Below are positions 7,991-14,993 of a stretch of 23,639 nt of DNA, in pieces. Origin of the DNA: an uncultured Bacteroidota bacterium (lineage in GTDB: Bacteria > Bacteroidota > Bacteroidia > Bacteroidales > P3). The position numbers and the translations under genes are program-made. The notes beneath the pieces were generated by a model. It was not told the origin of the DNA and searched no databases. It saw nothing but the letters and a program-made list of their open reading frames with translations. How positions within the stretch are numbered: position 1 is the first letter of the stretch; every line of letters starts with the position of its first letter. The DNA is taken from the NCBI GenBank assembly GCA_900546465.1, contig URCX01000009.1, positions 1 to 23,639 of the forward strand, read 5' to 3'.

Positions 7991-8017
7991 TTCATTCAAG
8001 AATATTGTTTGTATTTT

Positions 8018-8061
8018 GCGGGTCGGAGGCGTTGCACGGCAACAATTCCGACCCGCTTTTT
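8018..8061 (+). terminator. Rho-independent terminator after the purF-type gene
   Basis: GCGGGTCGGA (8018-8027) and TCCGACCCGC (8047-8056) form a perfect 10-bp GC-rich stem with a 19-nt loop, followed directly by TTTTT (8057-8061). It begins 28 nt after the stop codon of the purF-type gene. No other strong terminator was seen between recA and here, so it may end a recA-nadE-purF read-through transcript. Confidence 0.9.
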
Positions 8062-8202
8062 CTATTTCCGCTTTCGCCTTGTTGCCCTCTTGAAAGCAAA
8101 AAACCCAAAGACCATTGTCTCTCCTTTCACAAGCTGCTGCAAACCAAATAAATAATCCATACCCTTGCCCGTTCGGGGCAACCAATACCCTTTCTCCGAA
8201 AC

Positions 8203-8246
8203 TGAAACGCCCTTTCGTTATGATTAGAGTTCATTTCATGGAACAC
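8203..8246. repeat. Degenerate copy C of the intergenic repeat
   Basis: TGAAACGCCCTTTCGT (8203-8218) differs by one base from TGAAACGCCGTTTCGT in copy A (2618-2633). About 13 nt further on, TTCATTTCATGGAACA resembles TTTCATTTTCGTGGAACA at the end of copy A. The inner inverted arm (AAACGGCG) is absent. It reads like a decayed or deleted version of the same element. Confidence 0.45.
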
Positions 8247-8347
8247 AATGTTCTATTGATTTTCTCTTTTAAATATTTTTTTCACTTTTGAGGAGAAGAA
8301 TAAAATGGACAATTTGGATAAAGTCAAAATTTATGTCATATATGTAG

Positions 8348-8376
8348 CTTGCAATCAGAAACCTTTTGTACCTTTG
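8348..8376 (+). promoter_or_regulatory. Probable promoter of the TM2 gene
   Basis: TACCTTTG (8369-8376) fits the Bacteroidetes -7 box. CTTG (8348-8351), 17 nt upstream, is a weak -33 match with slightly short spacing. The TM2 start ATG is 94 nt downstream, which leaves a fairly long untranslated leader. Confidence 0.45.
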
Positions 8377-8470
8377 TAGCAAAAACAAAAAAGCGAAAGA
8401 GATAAGTCAATAAGTCGAAAAGGGATAGAGAAAATAAAAGTTGCACGCAACATATATAAGTGAGATAGTT

Positions 8471-8812
8471 ATGGAACAAAGTAAAGTTGAAAATTTCTTA
8501 TTGAACAATGGGAAATTTTTCAGTGAAGAAGATCTGATAGTTGTCAGGGAAAGATTAGAGAAATTTCCGGATAATAAATCAATAAATTTGTTTATGGTTG
8601 AGTACAAGTCCCCAATTGTGTTTTTCTTAGTATCATTATTTGCAGGGCATTTAGGACTTGACAGGTTTTTATTGGGGCAGACAGGAAAAGGCATTCTCAA
8701 ATTGATAACTTACGGAGGCTTCCATATTTGGTGGGTTATAGATTTATTCTTGATAATGAAGAAAGTAAAGAAAAACAACTTCACAAAATTTCTTTGCATT
8801 ACTGATTTATAG
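8471..8812 (+). CDS. TM2-domain membrane protein
   Basis: The start is the ATG beginning MEQSKVENFLLNNGKFF (113 residues); the longer TTG-started reading adds ten residues with no family resemblance. A soluble N-terminal segment of about 45 residues, including FFSEEDLIVVRERLEKF, is followed by a TM2 domain (about 50-105). That domain has two hydrophobic helices around a short turn with the family hallmark GLDRFLLGQTGKGILKLIT, then the GGFHIWWVIDLFLI helix. TM2 proteins of this layout are common in Bacteroidota; their function is unknown, and the conserved turn contains a DRF motif like the one in G-protein-coupled receptors. The gene stands alone with its own promoter-like box in AT-rich DNA, facing a decayed gene and a convergent operon. 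Confidence 0.88.
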   Translation: MEQSKVENFLLNNGKFFSEEDLIVVRERLEKFPDNKSINLFMVEYKSPIVFFLVSLFAGHLGLDRFLLGQTGKGILKLITYGGFHIWWVIDLFLIMKKVKKNNFTKFLCITDL

Positions 8813-9207
8813 CAAGAAATTGTAATTTTATTGGTATTATCATTCTATCAAGTTTAGTGTAGCTATGTTTTTGGATGTGAGAGCAGTTTTCTGTTTCAAT
8901 TTTTGAATATTCAAAAAAGGTTGACAAGCATTCAATGTCAAGTAGTAGAGGTGTAAGACCCGTAAGATTACTGATGAATGAATGAAAATGTTTCAAACCG
9001 TCTAAGCGAATGTTCTATCTGGTTTTTATATCTTTGTGTAGTTATTTTTCTGTGATTTATCTCGGCAAGCCAAATAAATGTAGCTGACGTAGTAAGGTTA
9101 ATTTATCAAAAGCCATTATGCTTTACTTCTGTCAAAGATTACAACTATTTGAATATTTGCTAATTGGATTTGACACATTTGTAATGTCCTCTGGTTAAAA
9201 CGATATT
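8813..9207. other. AT-rich region with no recognisable gene
   Basis: This stretch lies between the TM2 gene and the nuclease fragment. It contains an 18-bp perfect palindrome (8900-8917) and a TATCTTTG box (9029-9036) that precedes no gene. Short open stretches on the minus strand (for example a 65-codon TTG-started frame ending at 8799) show no family resemblance I can defend. Composition and the neighbouring fragment suggest decayed accessory DNA. Confidence 0.5.
8900..8917. repeat. 18-bp perfect AT-rich palindrome
   Basis: TTTTTGAATATTCAAAAA is exactly self-complementary, centred between 8908 and 8909. It lies 87 nt after the TM2 stop. It could be an operator, a weak bidirectional terminator or chance in AT-rich DNA. 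Confidence 0.6.
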
Positions 9208-9417
9208 TTACGCTCTCATTATCAAACGATTGTGGCTCCAAGTCAATTCGCTACACAGCGTGTAGCATATTTCAGGGTCGGGATATGTATTGTAGAACTG
9301 CCTCATGTTCTTAAGGTTGGAATAAGAAAAGCCATTTCCGAATTCTTCTGTCAGTTCCTTGGATAGTTTTTGCAATAATCGATCTCTGTATTTTGCAGTT
9401 GATTTACTTTTTTGCTT
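9208..9417 (-). pseudogene. Remnant of a DUF1016 / YhcG-type (PDDEXK nuclease family) N-terminal domain
   Basis: On the minus strand, a stop-to-stop stretch of 69 codons reads KYRDRLLQKLSKELTEEFG and then SYSNLKNMRQFYNTYPD, ending in CSELTWSHNRLIMRA and a stop. This matches the DUF1016 N-terminal helical domain, whose hallmark is (L)SKxLTxEFGxGFSxxNLxxMRxFYxxYP followed by LSWSHYRxLxRV. There is no start codon before the core. The domain's own beginning (the usual YWxIGRxI part) is missing, and the reading stops where the family normally continues into the linker and C-terminal nuclease domain. The 117 bases upstream show no missing piece in another frame. DUF1016 proteins are often found with restriction-modification and mobile genes. 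It is most likely a dead gene fragment left by a past deletion or transfer. Confidence 0.75.
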
Positions 9418-9534
9418 TTATATCTTCCGTTCAACCTGCGAAGGTAGTAAAAATGTGCTTTTTAGCAATTATTCGACTCTTTCAGCAAACAGAAATATCG
9501 ATTCATTTCAATTCGATCGGGGTTTTGTTTTTGC

Positions 9535-9876
9535 TTATCCGCCTATGCGTTTTGTTTTATAGCCTTTGCTTTGAAGGTATTGGGTGATTTTGTCCCTATG
9601 GTCGCCTTGCAGCAGTATTTCACCGTCCTTGCAACTGCCGCCTACGCCGCATTTGGTTTTCAGTTCTTTACAAAGGGCGTTCAAATCCTCTTCCGTACCT
9701 ACGAAATTGCTGATAAGGCTTACTTGTTTGCCGGCTCGTTGCTTTTTATCGAGTTGTATTTTAAGTGTTTGTTGCTGCGGAGGTAGCGTTTCGATGATTT
9801 CTACCTCTTCGTATAGGTATTCAAAATCGGGATTGGTGGAATATATTACGCCTGTAAGATTCTTTTTCTTGCTCAT
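9535..9876 (-). CDS. SUI1/eIF1-like translation factor family protein (YciH type)
   Basis: A 113-residue protein. The first 35 residues form a variable leader, and the rest (about 38-113) is a SUI1 domain. It contains IQLDKKQRAGKQVSLISNFVG, the basic loop and first strand-helix of eIF1-like proteins. ALCKELKTKCGVGGSCKDGEI follows, including the family's GxGGS/T motif, and then LLQGDHRDKITQYLQSKGYK. In archaea and eukaryotes SUI1 proteins act in start-codon selection. The bacterial relative YciH has been linked to translation fidelity or inhibition under stress, and the role here is not known. It is the last gene of the minus-strand envelope operon, 42 nt after the lipid kinase. Family assignment is firm; function is inferred. 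Confidence 0.9.
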   Translation of the reverse strand: MSKKKNLTGVIYSTNPDFEYLYEEVEIIETLPPQQQTLKIQLDKKQRAGKQVSLISNFVGTEEDLNALCKELKTKCGVGGSCKDGEILLQGDHRDKITQYLQSKGYKTKRIGG

Positions 9877-9918
9877 GCTGTTCTATGGTTTTTGTTTCTT
9901 TGATAGGGTTATTGTTTT

Positions 9919-10800
9919 TCAGGGAATTATGATGTTGAGGCTTTGGGGGATGATATCGAAATGCAGATCCGATGAGTATTCTTTGTATTCTCCGTCAATG
10001 TTCACGCCTATGACTGAGTCGTTGTGCAGTGTTATTTCCCTTGCTTGATAGGTCTCGACATACATGGAGCGGTCGAAGCTGTGCAGGAAGAGTTGTTGTG
10101 CCATCAAAGGAAGCATGGGCAGGGGTGGTTTCTTTACTATTATGACGTCTATAAGTCCGTCTTCGAGGTTTGCCTTGGGGGCTATCTCGGTATTGAAACC
10201 GAATTGGTTGGAATTGGCAAAGCTGACAAAGAGTGCCTGTGTTTCTATTCGTTTGCCGTCAATGGTCAGGTGGTAAGTGCGTTGCTTGTATTGGGGATAG
10301 TTTTGTATGACGAGTTTGAGGTAGGGTTGGAAGCCGCGTGTATGTGTTCGTTCAAATTCTTTGGCAATCAGGGCATCGAAGCCCACTCCCGCAATGCTTG
10401 CATAGATGGTTTCGTTCAGCCGGATGCAGTCTATTTGTGATGTTTTCAGGGAGTTGATTGTCTTTATGGCGTCTTCCATGGATAGGGGAATGTTCAGACA
10501 TCTTGCCAAGCCGTTTCCGCTGCCTGCAGGTATGATTGCAAGGTTTACTCCTGTGGAAACAAGCCCTTTGACGCAGTCGTTTATAGAGCCGTCGCCACCT
10601 ACTGCAACTACTGTGTCGAATCCGTTCAGCACTGCTGCCAAGGAAATTGCCGTGGCATGATGAGCATAAGCGGTATAGCTTATTTGATAGTCGAATTTGT
10701 CATTATCAAGAAATGTTTCTATGGCTTTTTCGACTTTCTTTTGCTTGCCTATGCCCGAAATCGGATTGACGATGAACAGTATCCTGCTTTTGGTACTCAT
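9919..10800 (-). CDS. Diacylglycerol/sphingosine kinase family lipid kinase
   Basis: A 293-residue protein of the DAGK_cat/YegS/DgkB family. The nucleotide-binding N-terminal domain opens with ILFIVNPISGIGKQKK (7-22). It contains the catalytic-loop motif VAVGGDGSIND (66-75) and the phosphate-binding PAGSGNGLARCL (91-102). The C-terminal beta-sandwich includes DALIAKEFERTHTRG and the DGLIDVIIV strand, which carries the conserved DG...D residues. It has no membrane segment and probably works at the inner face of the inner membrane. The family phosphorylates diacylglycerol, sphingosine-like bases or phosphatidylglycerol, and the exact substrate cannot be read from sequence. It starts 4 nt after the LtaS-like gene. 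LtaS-type enzymes release diacylglycerol from phospholipids and DgkB recycles it in Gram-positive bacteria, so diacylglycerol is the most attractive substrate. The sphingolipid genes in this same window make a sphingoid base an alternative. Confidence 0.88.
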   Translation of the reverse strand: MSTKSRILFIVNPISGIGKQKKVEKAIETFLDNDKFDYQISYTAYAHHATAISLAAVLNGFDTVVAVGGDGSINDCVKGLVSTGVNLAIIPAGSGNGLARCLNIPLSMEDAIKTINSLKTSQIDCIRLNETIYASIAGVGFDALIAKEFERTHTRGFQPYLKLVIQNYPQYKQRTYHLTIDGKRIETQALFVSFANSNQFGFNTEIAPKANLEDGLIDVIIVKKPPLPMLPLMAQQLFLHSFDRSMYVETYQAREITLHNDSVIGVNIDGEYKEYSSDLHFDIIPQSLNIIIP

Positions 10801-10804
10801 ATCG

Positions 10805-12730
10805 TTAATTGTGAGTTTTGTTGCTTATGATACTATTGTTGTATTGCTGAATTATTGCTTCGGTGAAGTCCTTGTGCTTCTTTGCAAGTGCGGGTTCTTT
10901 GGCGGATATGTCGTTCTGCAAGTGCGGGTCTTGCTTTACATTGTAGAGTTCGATGGAAAAATCTTCTTTATACTTGCTCAAATAATCTCCTATCAACAAA
11001 AGGTATTCGCCATTGGTGTAATAGATATAGTAATGAGGTAAAGGAGAAAAGGCACTCCTGCCGAAGCAGAAGATGTCGTCATCGAGATGCAGCAAATCGG
11101 CAATGGTGGGGTATATATCTATTTGTTGCATTATTTGGTTGCTGATAAGGGGTGTTTTTATGCCCGGGTGGTAGATTATCATCGGTATTCGGAACAAGCC
11201 TAATTGGGTTTTGAATTCTTCTTGTGAGGTAAGGGCGCTGTGATCTGCTGTTATGATGAACAAAGTGTTTGCAAACCAGTCCTTTTTGGAGGCTTGCTCA
11301 AAGAATTTCTTCAATGCGTAGTCGGTGTAACCTACTGTTTCATGCACTATCATGCTGCCTTTGGGGAAGCGTCCTTTGTGTTGTTTCGGTATGCTGTAAG
11401 GGTGATGGGAGGAAAGAGTGAAAAGGGCTGTTGCAAAGGGCTTGGGCAGTGTGTCGAGTTGCTTTACCATGTATTGAAGGAAAGGTTCGTCGTAGATTCC
11501 CCAATTTCCGTCATAGTCCTTGTCGTTATTGTATTCGTTTTTGCCGTAATAGTATTTGAAACCGACTTTTCGGGTATAGTTATCGAAGTTCATGGTGCCG
11601 TTATAGCCTCCGTGGAAAAAGGCAGTGGTATATCCGTGTGAAGCAAATGACGAAGCGATGGAGCCAAGCTCGTTCTCGCCGTAGCAGCTTGTGAGATAGC
11701 TTTCTTCCATCATCAAAGGAAGAGAGGATAAGACCGCAGGAATGCCGTCTATCGACTTTTTGCCGTTGGATAATCCTTGAAAAACAATGGATTGTTTGGC
11801 AAGGGAGTCAAGGAAAGGTGTATAGCTTATGCCGTTTGTGTTGTATGTTTTGAGGTATTCGGCAGAGAAACTTTCCAATATGATGACTACAATATTGGTT
11901 TTGCCGACTTGAAGAGGTGTTGTAAAGAGTTCGTCTGCCCAAATGCTTTCTTGGGGTTTTATGTGAGGGTTATATATCTTGTTTGCTTCGTCTTGCGAGA
12001 AGAATTGTTTCTTTTCCAAGGTTGGTTTGCCGAATGTGCGGTACAGGGTGAAAGGTGTATTGAGAACGAGAGCCGTGTTCTGTGTGTTTGCATACCGACT
12101 TGCGTGCATCAGGTTGAGAGGGCGGGTTTGCAGACCTCCTCTTTGTGCAATTACAAGCAGAGGGACAATGATGATAAGCACCATGCTTTGAGTAAGAAAG
12201 TTTTTTCTTGTAAAGGTTTTTTGTTCGTCTTTGTTCCTGCGGCGTAAGAATTTGTCGGCAAAGATGAAGGCGGACAGTAAAACGATGAAAATAACGACTA
12301 TCTGCCAGTAGTCTCTTAGGAATTGGGGTATCAACTCCTTGAAATCGCCGCCTACGCCCAAATATCTCGTAATATCGGCTGTTAATCTCTTGAAAGTAAA
12401 ACGATAGTATCCAGTATCGATGAGGTTGACTGCCATCATGAAGATATTGCCGGCATAGAAGAAGATGTTTTCCGCATATCGGTAAATCTTTTTCGATTTC
12501 ACGGGTACAGGCAAAAGGCATAAAAGCAGATAGGGGGCAAGGAAGACGCTGAGGGAAGAAAGGGCGTATCGTGTGCAACCGAGGAAGATTTTGAAGAAAG
12601 AACCGAAACTATCTATTTGAAAGAGGTTTGCATTCAACAGATAGAAGGCTGTTTGGGTGAGATATAGGAAAAGGAGAGATAGGAGGTATCTTCCGATAAG
12701 CAGTTTATACGATGCCGGTATGTTTTTCAT
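10805..12730 (-). CDS. LtaS-like membrane sulfatase-fold phosphotransferase (phosphoglycerol/phosphoethanolamine transferase family)
   Basis: A 641-residue protein with about five N-terminal membrane helices (near 12-34, 50-75, 88-105, 142-160, 182-196) and an outward-facing alkaline-phosphatase-superfamily domain from about 275. Active-site features are E286 in ILESFSAE, the nucleophile region NGKKSIDG (322-329) with S326 where LtaS of Gram-positives has threonine, YNGTM (376-380), SSHHPY (440-445), and the metal-ligand motif TADHSA (494-499). IYPTIADLL (539-547) is also typical. Gram-positive LtaS transfers glycerol phosphate from phosphatidylglycerol; Gram-negative relatives add phosphoglycerol or phosphoethanolamine to periplasmic glycans or lipid A. 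Serine instead of threonine occurs in many Bacteroidota members as far as I know. It lies 2 nt after the GldB-like gene and 4 nt before the lipid kinase. The acceptor is unknown. Confidence 0.88.
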   Translation of the reverse strand: MKNIPASYKLLIGRYLLSLLFLYLTQTAFYLLNANLFQIDSFGSFFKIFLGCTRYALSSLSVFLAPYLLLCLLPVPVKSKKIYRYAENIFFYAGNIFMMAVNLIDTGYYRFTFKRLTADITRYLGVGGDFKELIPQFLRDYWQIVVIFIVLLSAFIFADKFLRRRNKDEQKTFTRKNFLTQSMVLIIIVPLLVIAQRGGLQTRPLNLMHASRYANTQNTALVLNTPFTLYRTFGKPTLEKKQFFSQDEANKIYNPHIKPQESIWADELFTTPLQVGKTNIVVIILESFSAEYLKTYNTNGISYTPFLDSLAKQSIVFQGLSNGKKSIDGIPAVLSSLPLMMEESYLTSCYGENELGSIASSFASHGYTTAFFHGGYNGTMNFDNYTRKVGFKYYYGKNEYNNDKDYDGNWGIYDEPFLQYMVKQLDTLPKPFATALFTLSSHHPYSIPKQHKGRFPKGSMIVHETVGYTDYALKKFFEQASKKDWFANTLFIITADHSALTSQEEFKTQLGLFRIPMIIYHPGIKTPLISNQIMQQIDIYPTIADLLHLDDDIFCFGRSAFSPLPHYYIYYTNGEYLLLIGDYLSKYKEDFSIELYNVKQDPHLQNDISAKEPALAKKHKDFTEAIIQQYNNSIISNKTHN

Positions 12731-12732
12731 TC

Positions 12733-13794
12733 TTAGCGTTTTTGAGGTTTGTATTCTGATTCTTTCAATATGAGTTCCGATTTGCTTGTTCGGAACAAAC
12801 TGTCAAGCGTTATGGGATTCTTTTCCATGTATGCCTGTACTATTTTGTAACCTATGTAGTTCCCTATCCTGGAAGGGGAATCGGCAATGCCTTTTGTGGT
12901 AGGTCCTTCGGCTATGAGGGATAGGTATTTTGTGCGGTCTTTATTATAGAGAAGTTTGTTTTGGATTATGTAGCTCCAAATGTTGTATTCGTTGTCTTCA
13001 ACCCACTTTTGTTGTTCTTCTGTGTAGCGAAGAATGTTGTGTAGCGGAGTTTTGGGCAAGAGGGCTGCCACTGCATAGGAATATTTGCCATCGTCTATTA
13101 TGCAATCGAGTAATGTGGCATCGGGATTTTGGTTTTGAAGCGGAATATCCTTGAAGGTGATTTCTTGTAGGTAGGTTCTGATGTAGTCGGGGGCTATATT
13201 ATCTTTTGTAAGGCAGGTTTGCAGATACTTGGGCATAGATTTGTAGTAAGGGTGTTCCGATAGGGAATCCATGCAATAGGCATCTATGCTAATGGTGCTG
13301 AATGTCGGATAAACGAGTATGCGGTTTTGGTAAGCGAAAGAGTATTCGGCAGGTCCTATAATGAGAGTGTAAATATTTGTTTTGCAAGTGTCCTGACGGA
13401 TTTTGCGGATTTTAGGCAGTGCTTGGGCGAGTGCGGCATCCAAAAACTTCATGTCGGGATAGCATCGCTTCACTATATTATACACTTTCTTCATTTCAGC
13501 GTCTTCCACAAAGGCTTTGACAACAGCCATATATTGTTTGTCGCTCAGGCTTGCGGCGAACATGGGCTTGAAGTCTTGTTCTATGGAAAGCAGGTGCTGT
13601 TCTGTTGTCTGCTTGCTTGGGGCGAAGAGTGCTTGTTCAAAACGGTGAATGCTTATTTGCTCTTCCTCTGTCTTATTATCGCCGAACAAGGTCTTGTCGC
13701 TTTGAGTTTCTCTCTTGGAACAAGAACTTGCAATCATGGTACATAGAAGCAGCAAAATAAGTCTTCGGTTTAATTTCCTATTGCTTCGTTCCAT
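12733..13794 (-). CDS. gldB: GldB-like lipoprotein (gliding motility/T9SS-associated family)
   Basis: A 353-residue protein with a basic N-terminus, a hydrophobic core (about 11-20) and lipobox IASSC, with the lipidated cysteine at 25. The body carries GldB family signatures: ISIHRFEQALF near 47-57, the central YKSMPKYLQTCL region, LLDCIIDDGKYSYAVAALLP, YTEEQQKWVEDNEYNIWSYI, and the C-terminal EGPTTKGIADSPSRIGNYIG block followed by IVQAYMEKNP. GldB is needed for gliding and T9SS function in flavobacteria, and relatives are also present in non-gliding Bacteroidales. The T9SS sorting domain encoded at about 20300 in this window shows that the organism has that secretion system. It lies between lpxD (63 nt upstream) and the LtaS-like gene (2 nt downstream), in an envelope operon. 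The family call is good; I cannot say whether the organism glides. Confidence 0.85.
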   Translation of the reverse strand: MERSNRKLNRRLILLLLCTMIASSCSKRETQSDKTLFGDNKTEEEQISIHRFEQALFAPSKQTTEQHLLSIEQDFKPMFAASLSDKQYMAVVKAFVEDAEMKKVYNIVKRCYPDMKFLDAALAQALPKIRKIRQDTCKTNIYTLIIGPAEYSFAYQNRILVYPTFSTISIDAYCMDSLSEHPYYKSMPKYLQTCLTKDNIAPDYIRTYLQEITFKDIPLQNQNPDATLLDCIIDDGKYSYAVAALLPKTPLHNILRYTEEQQKWVEDNEYNIWSYIIQNKLLYNKDRTKYLSLIAEGPTTKGIADSPSRIGNYIGYKIVQAYMEKNPITLDSLFRTSKSELILKESEYKPQKR

Positions 13795-13857
13795 TAGTCT
13801 CGTTTTTTATTTTGGTTTAGTGAAATGCCGTTCTTATTTTTGTATGTCGGCAAAGGC

Positions 13858-14889
13858 TTATTTCTCCAACTCGGCAAGTCTCTTTTCCAGGTTGTCTATC
13901 TTGTTTTTCATTTGTTCCAATTTGCGGAAATAGACATAGCTTTTCATGTATGCCTTTGCGTCTATGGCAGGAGAGCCGATTATTCTTGCTTCGTCTTTGA
14001 CATCGGATATTATTCCGGCTTGGGCTCCTATCGAACAGCGGTCTCCGACTTTTATATGTCCTGCAAAACCTACTTGTCCGCCGATAAAACAATTGCTTCC
14101 TATTTTTGTGCTGCCTGCAACGCCTGTTTGTGCTGCCATGGCTGTGGATTGACCGACTATAACATTGTGTCCCAACTGACAAAGGTTGTCTATCTTGGTT
14201 CCTTTCATCACTTTGGTGGAACCCATGGTCGCTCTGTCTATGGTGGCATTGGCTCCTATTTCAACATCGTCCTCGATTATCACATTGCCTATTTGGGCTA
14301 TTTTCTTGAATGAGCCATCGGGCAGAGGTGCAAAACCGAAACCATCTGCTCCCAAGACTGCTCCGGAATGCAGAATGCAGTTGTTGCCGATTATTGTGTC
14401 GTGATAAATTCTTACTCCTGCAAAAAGGGTAACGTTTTCTCCTATTTTGACATCATCTCCTATGTAAACATGCGGATAAATCTTTGTTCCTTTGCCGATT
14501 TTCGCTCCTTTGCCGATAACGGCAAACTCTCCTATGTAAACGTCTTCGGCTATTTCGGCTTGTTTATCTATGAATGCCAAAGAGGAAATGCCGCTTTTGT
14601 TCAGTCTGTATTGGTTGTAAATCTCCAAAAGTTTGGCAAAGCAACTGTAAGCGTCTTTTACTCGGATTACAGTGGTTTTTATTTCTTCTTCCTGCTCAAA
14701 GTCCTCGTTGATTATGACGATACTTGCCTTTGTGGAATACAAATAGTGATTGTATTTGGGATTGGCAAGAAAGGATAGACCGCCTTCCTCTCCTTCTTCT
14801 ATTTTGCATAATTTGCTAACAACTGTATTCTTGTTTCCCTCGACTCTTCCATTGAGCATTTGGGCAATTTGTTCTGCACTAAACTCCAT
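13858..14889 (-). CDS. lpxD: UDP-3-O-(3-hydroxyacyl)glucosamine N-acyltransferase LpxD
   Basis: A 343-residue LpxD, which adds the N-linked 3-hydroxyacyl chain to the glucosamine of lipid A precursors. The N-terminal uridine-binding domain (1-100) starts MEFSAEQIAQMLNGRVEG and contains the GLSFLANPKYNHYL segment. Residues 105-300 are a left-handed beta-helix of hexapeptide repeats. The catalytic histidine is most likely H241 in CQLGHNVIVG, equivalent to H239 of the E. coli enzyme. The downstream GGQVGFAGHIKVG and GAQAGI coils are typical. The C-terminal RKLEQMKNKIDNLEKRLAELEK helix (322-343, quoted as the last 22 residues) is the expected coiled tail. It is the first gene of the minus-strand operon, with a good promoter 19 nt upstream. 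In many Bacteroidetes lpxD is followed by a fused lpxC/fabZ; here gldB follows instead. Confidence 0.97.
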   Translation of the reverse strand: MEFSAEQIAQMLNGRVEGNKNTVVSKLCKIEEGEEGGLSFLANPKYNHYLYSTKASIVIINEDFEQEEEIKTTVIRVKDAYSCFAKLLEIYNQYRLNKSGISSLAFIDKQAEIAEDVYIGEFAVIGKGAKIGKGTKIYPHVYIGDDVKIGENVTLFAGVRIYHDTIIGNNCILHSGAVLGADGFGFAPLPDGSFKKIAQIGNVIIEDDVEIGANATIDRATMGSTKVMKGTKIDNLCQLGHNVIVGQSTAMAAQTGVAGSTKIGSNCFIGGQVGFAGHIKVGDRCSIGAQAGIISDVKDEARIIGSPAIDAKAYMKSYVYFRKLEQMKNKIDNLEKRLAELEK

Positions 14890-14908
14890 ATTGTTGATTT
14901 TTTGCTTG

Positions 14909-14940
14909 CAAAGGTAAGAAGTTTTCAGTGAATTGGTAAA
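14909..14940 (-). promoter_or_regulatory. Promoter of the lpxD operon
   Basis: On the minus strand, TTTA (14937-14940) and TACCTTTG (14909-14916) are separated by 20 nt. This matches the Bacteroidetes -33/-7 layout with one mismatch in the -33 box. The lpxD ATG begins 19 nt downstream. Confidence 0.65.
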
Positions 14941-14993
14941 GGGAAGGGCGAATTTACAGAAAGGAGTGCCGTTTGTGAAGAGATGGAAGACTG

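Larger units (their letters stand above)
8062..8470. other. Gene-poor leader region upstream of the TM2 gene
   Basis: No convincing protein gene is visible. The stretch holds a TTGCCC/GGGCAA hairpin with a 5-nt loop (8165-8181) not followed by a T run, a degenerate repeat copy (8203-8246), an AT-rich block (about 8255-8290) and a promoter-like box (8348-8376). A 24-codon ORF at 8305-8379 is preceded by AGGAG, but it ends inside that box and is probably chance. Confidence 0.5.

Noticed and set aside
8305..8379. A 24-codon ORF preceded by AGGAG at a 9-nt spacing
   Set aside because: It ends inside the TACCTTTG promoter box, has no recognisable features, and Bacteroidota rely little on Shine-Dalgarno sequences. 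Probably chance.
8799..8996. A 65-codon minus-strand frame in the AT-rich region
   Set aside because: It starts at a TTG, has a stop close upstream and shows no motif or family resemblance I could support. A neighbouring frame hinted at an RteC-like stretch but was broken by stops and not convincing.
9250..9266. GCTACAC/GTGTAGC hairpin with a 3-nt loop
   Set aside because: It lies within the coding frame of the DUF1016 remnant and has no T run, so it is most likely a coincidence of codons.
9359..9587. Two short plus-strand frames rich in phenylalanine and leucine
   Set aside because: They overlap the nuclease remnant and the end of the SUI1 gene on the other strand; composition is that of antisense AT-rich DNA.
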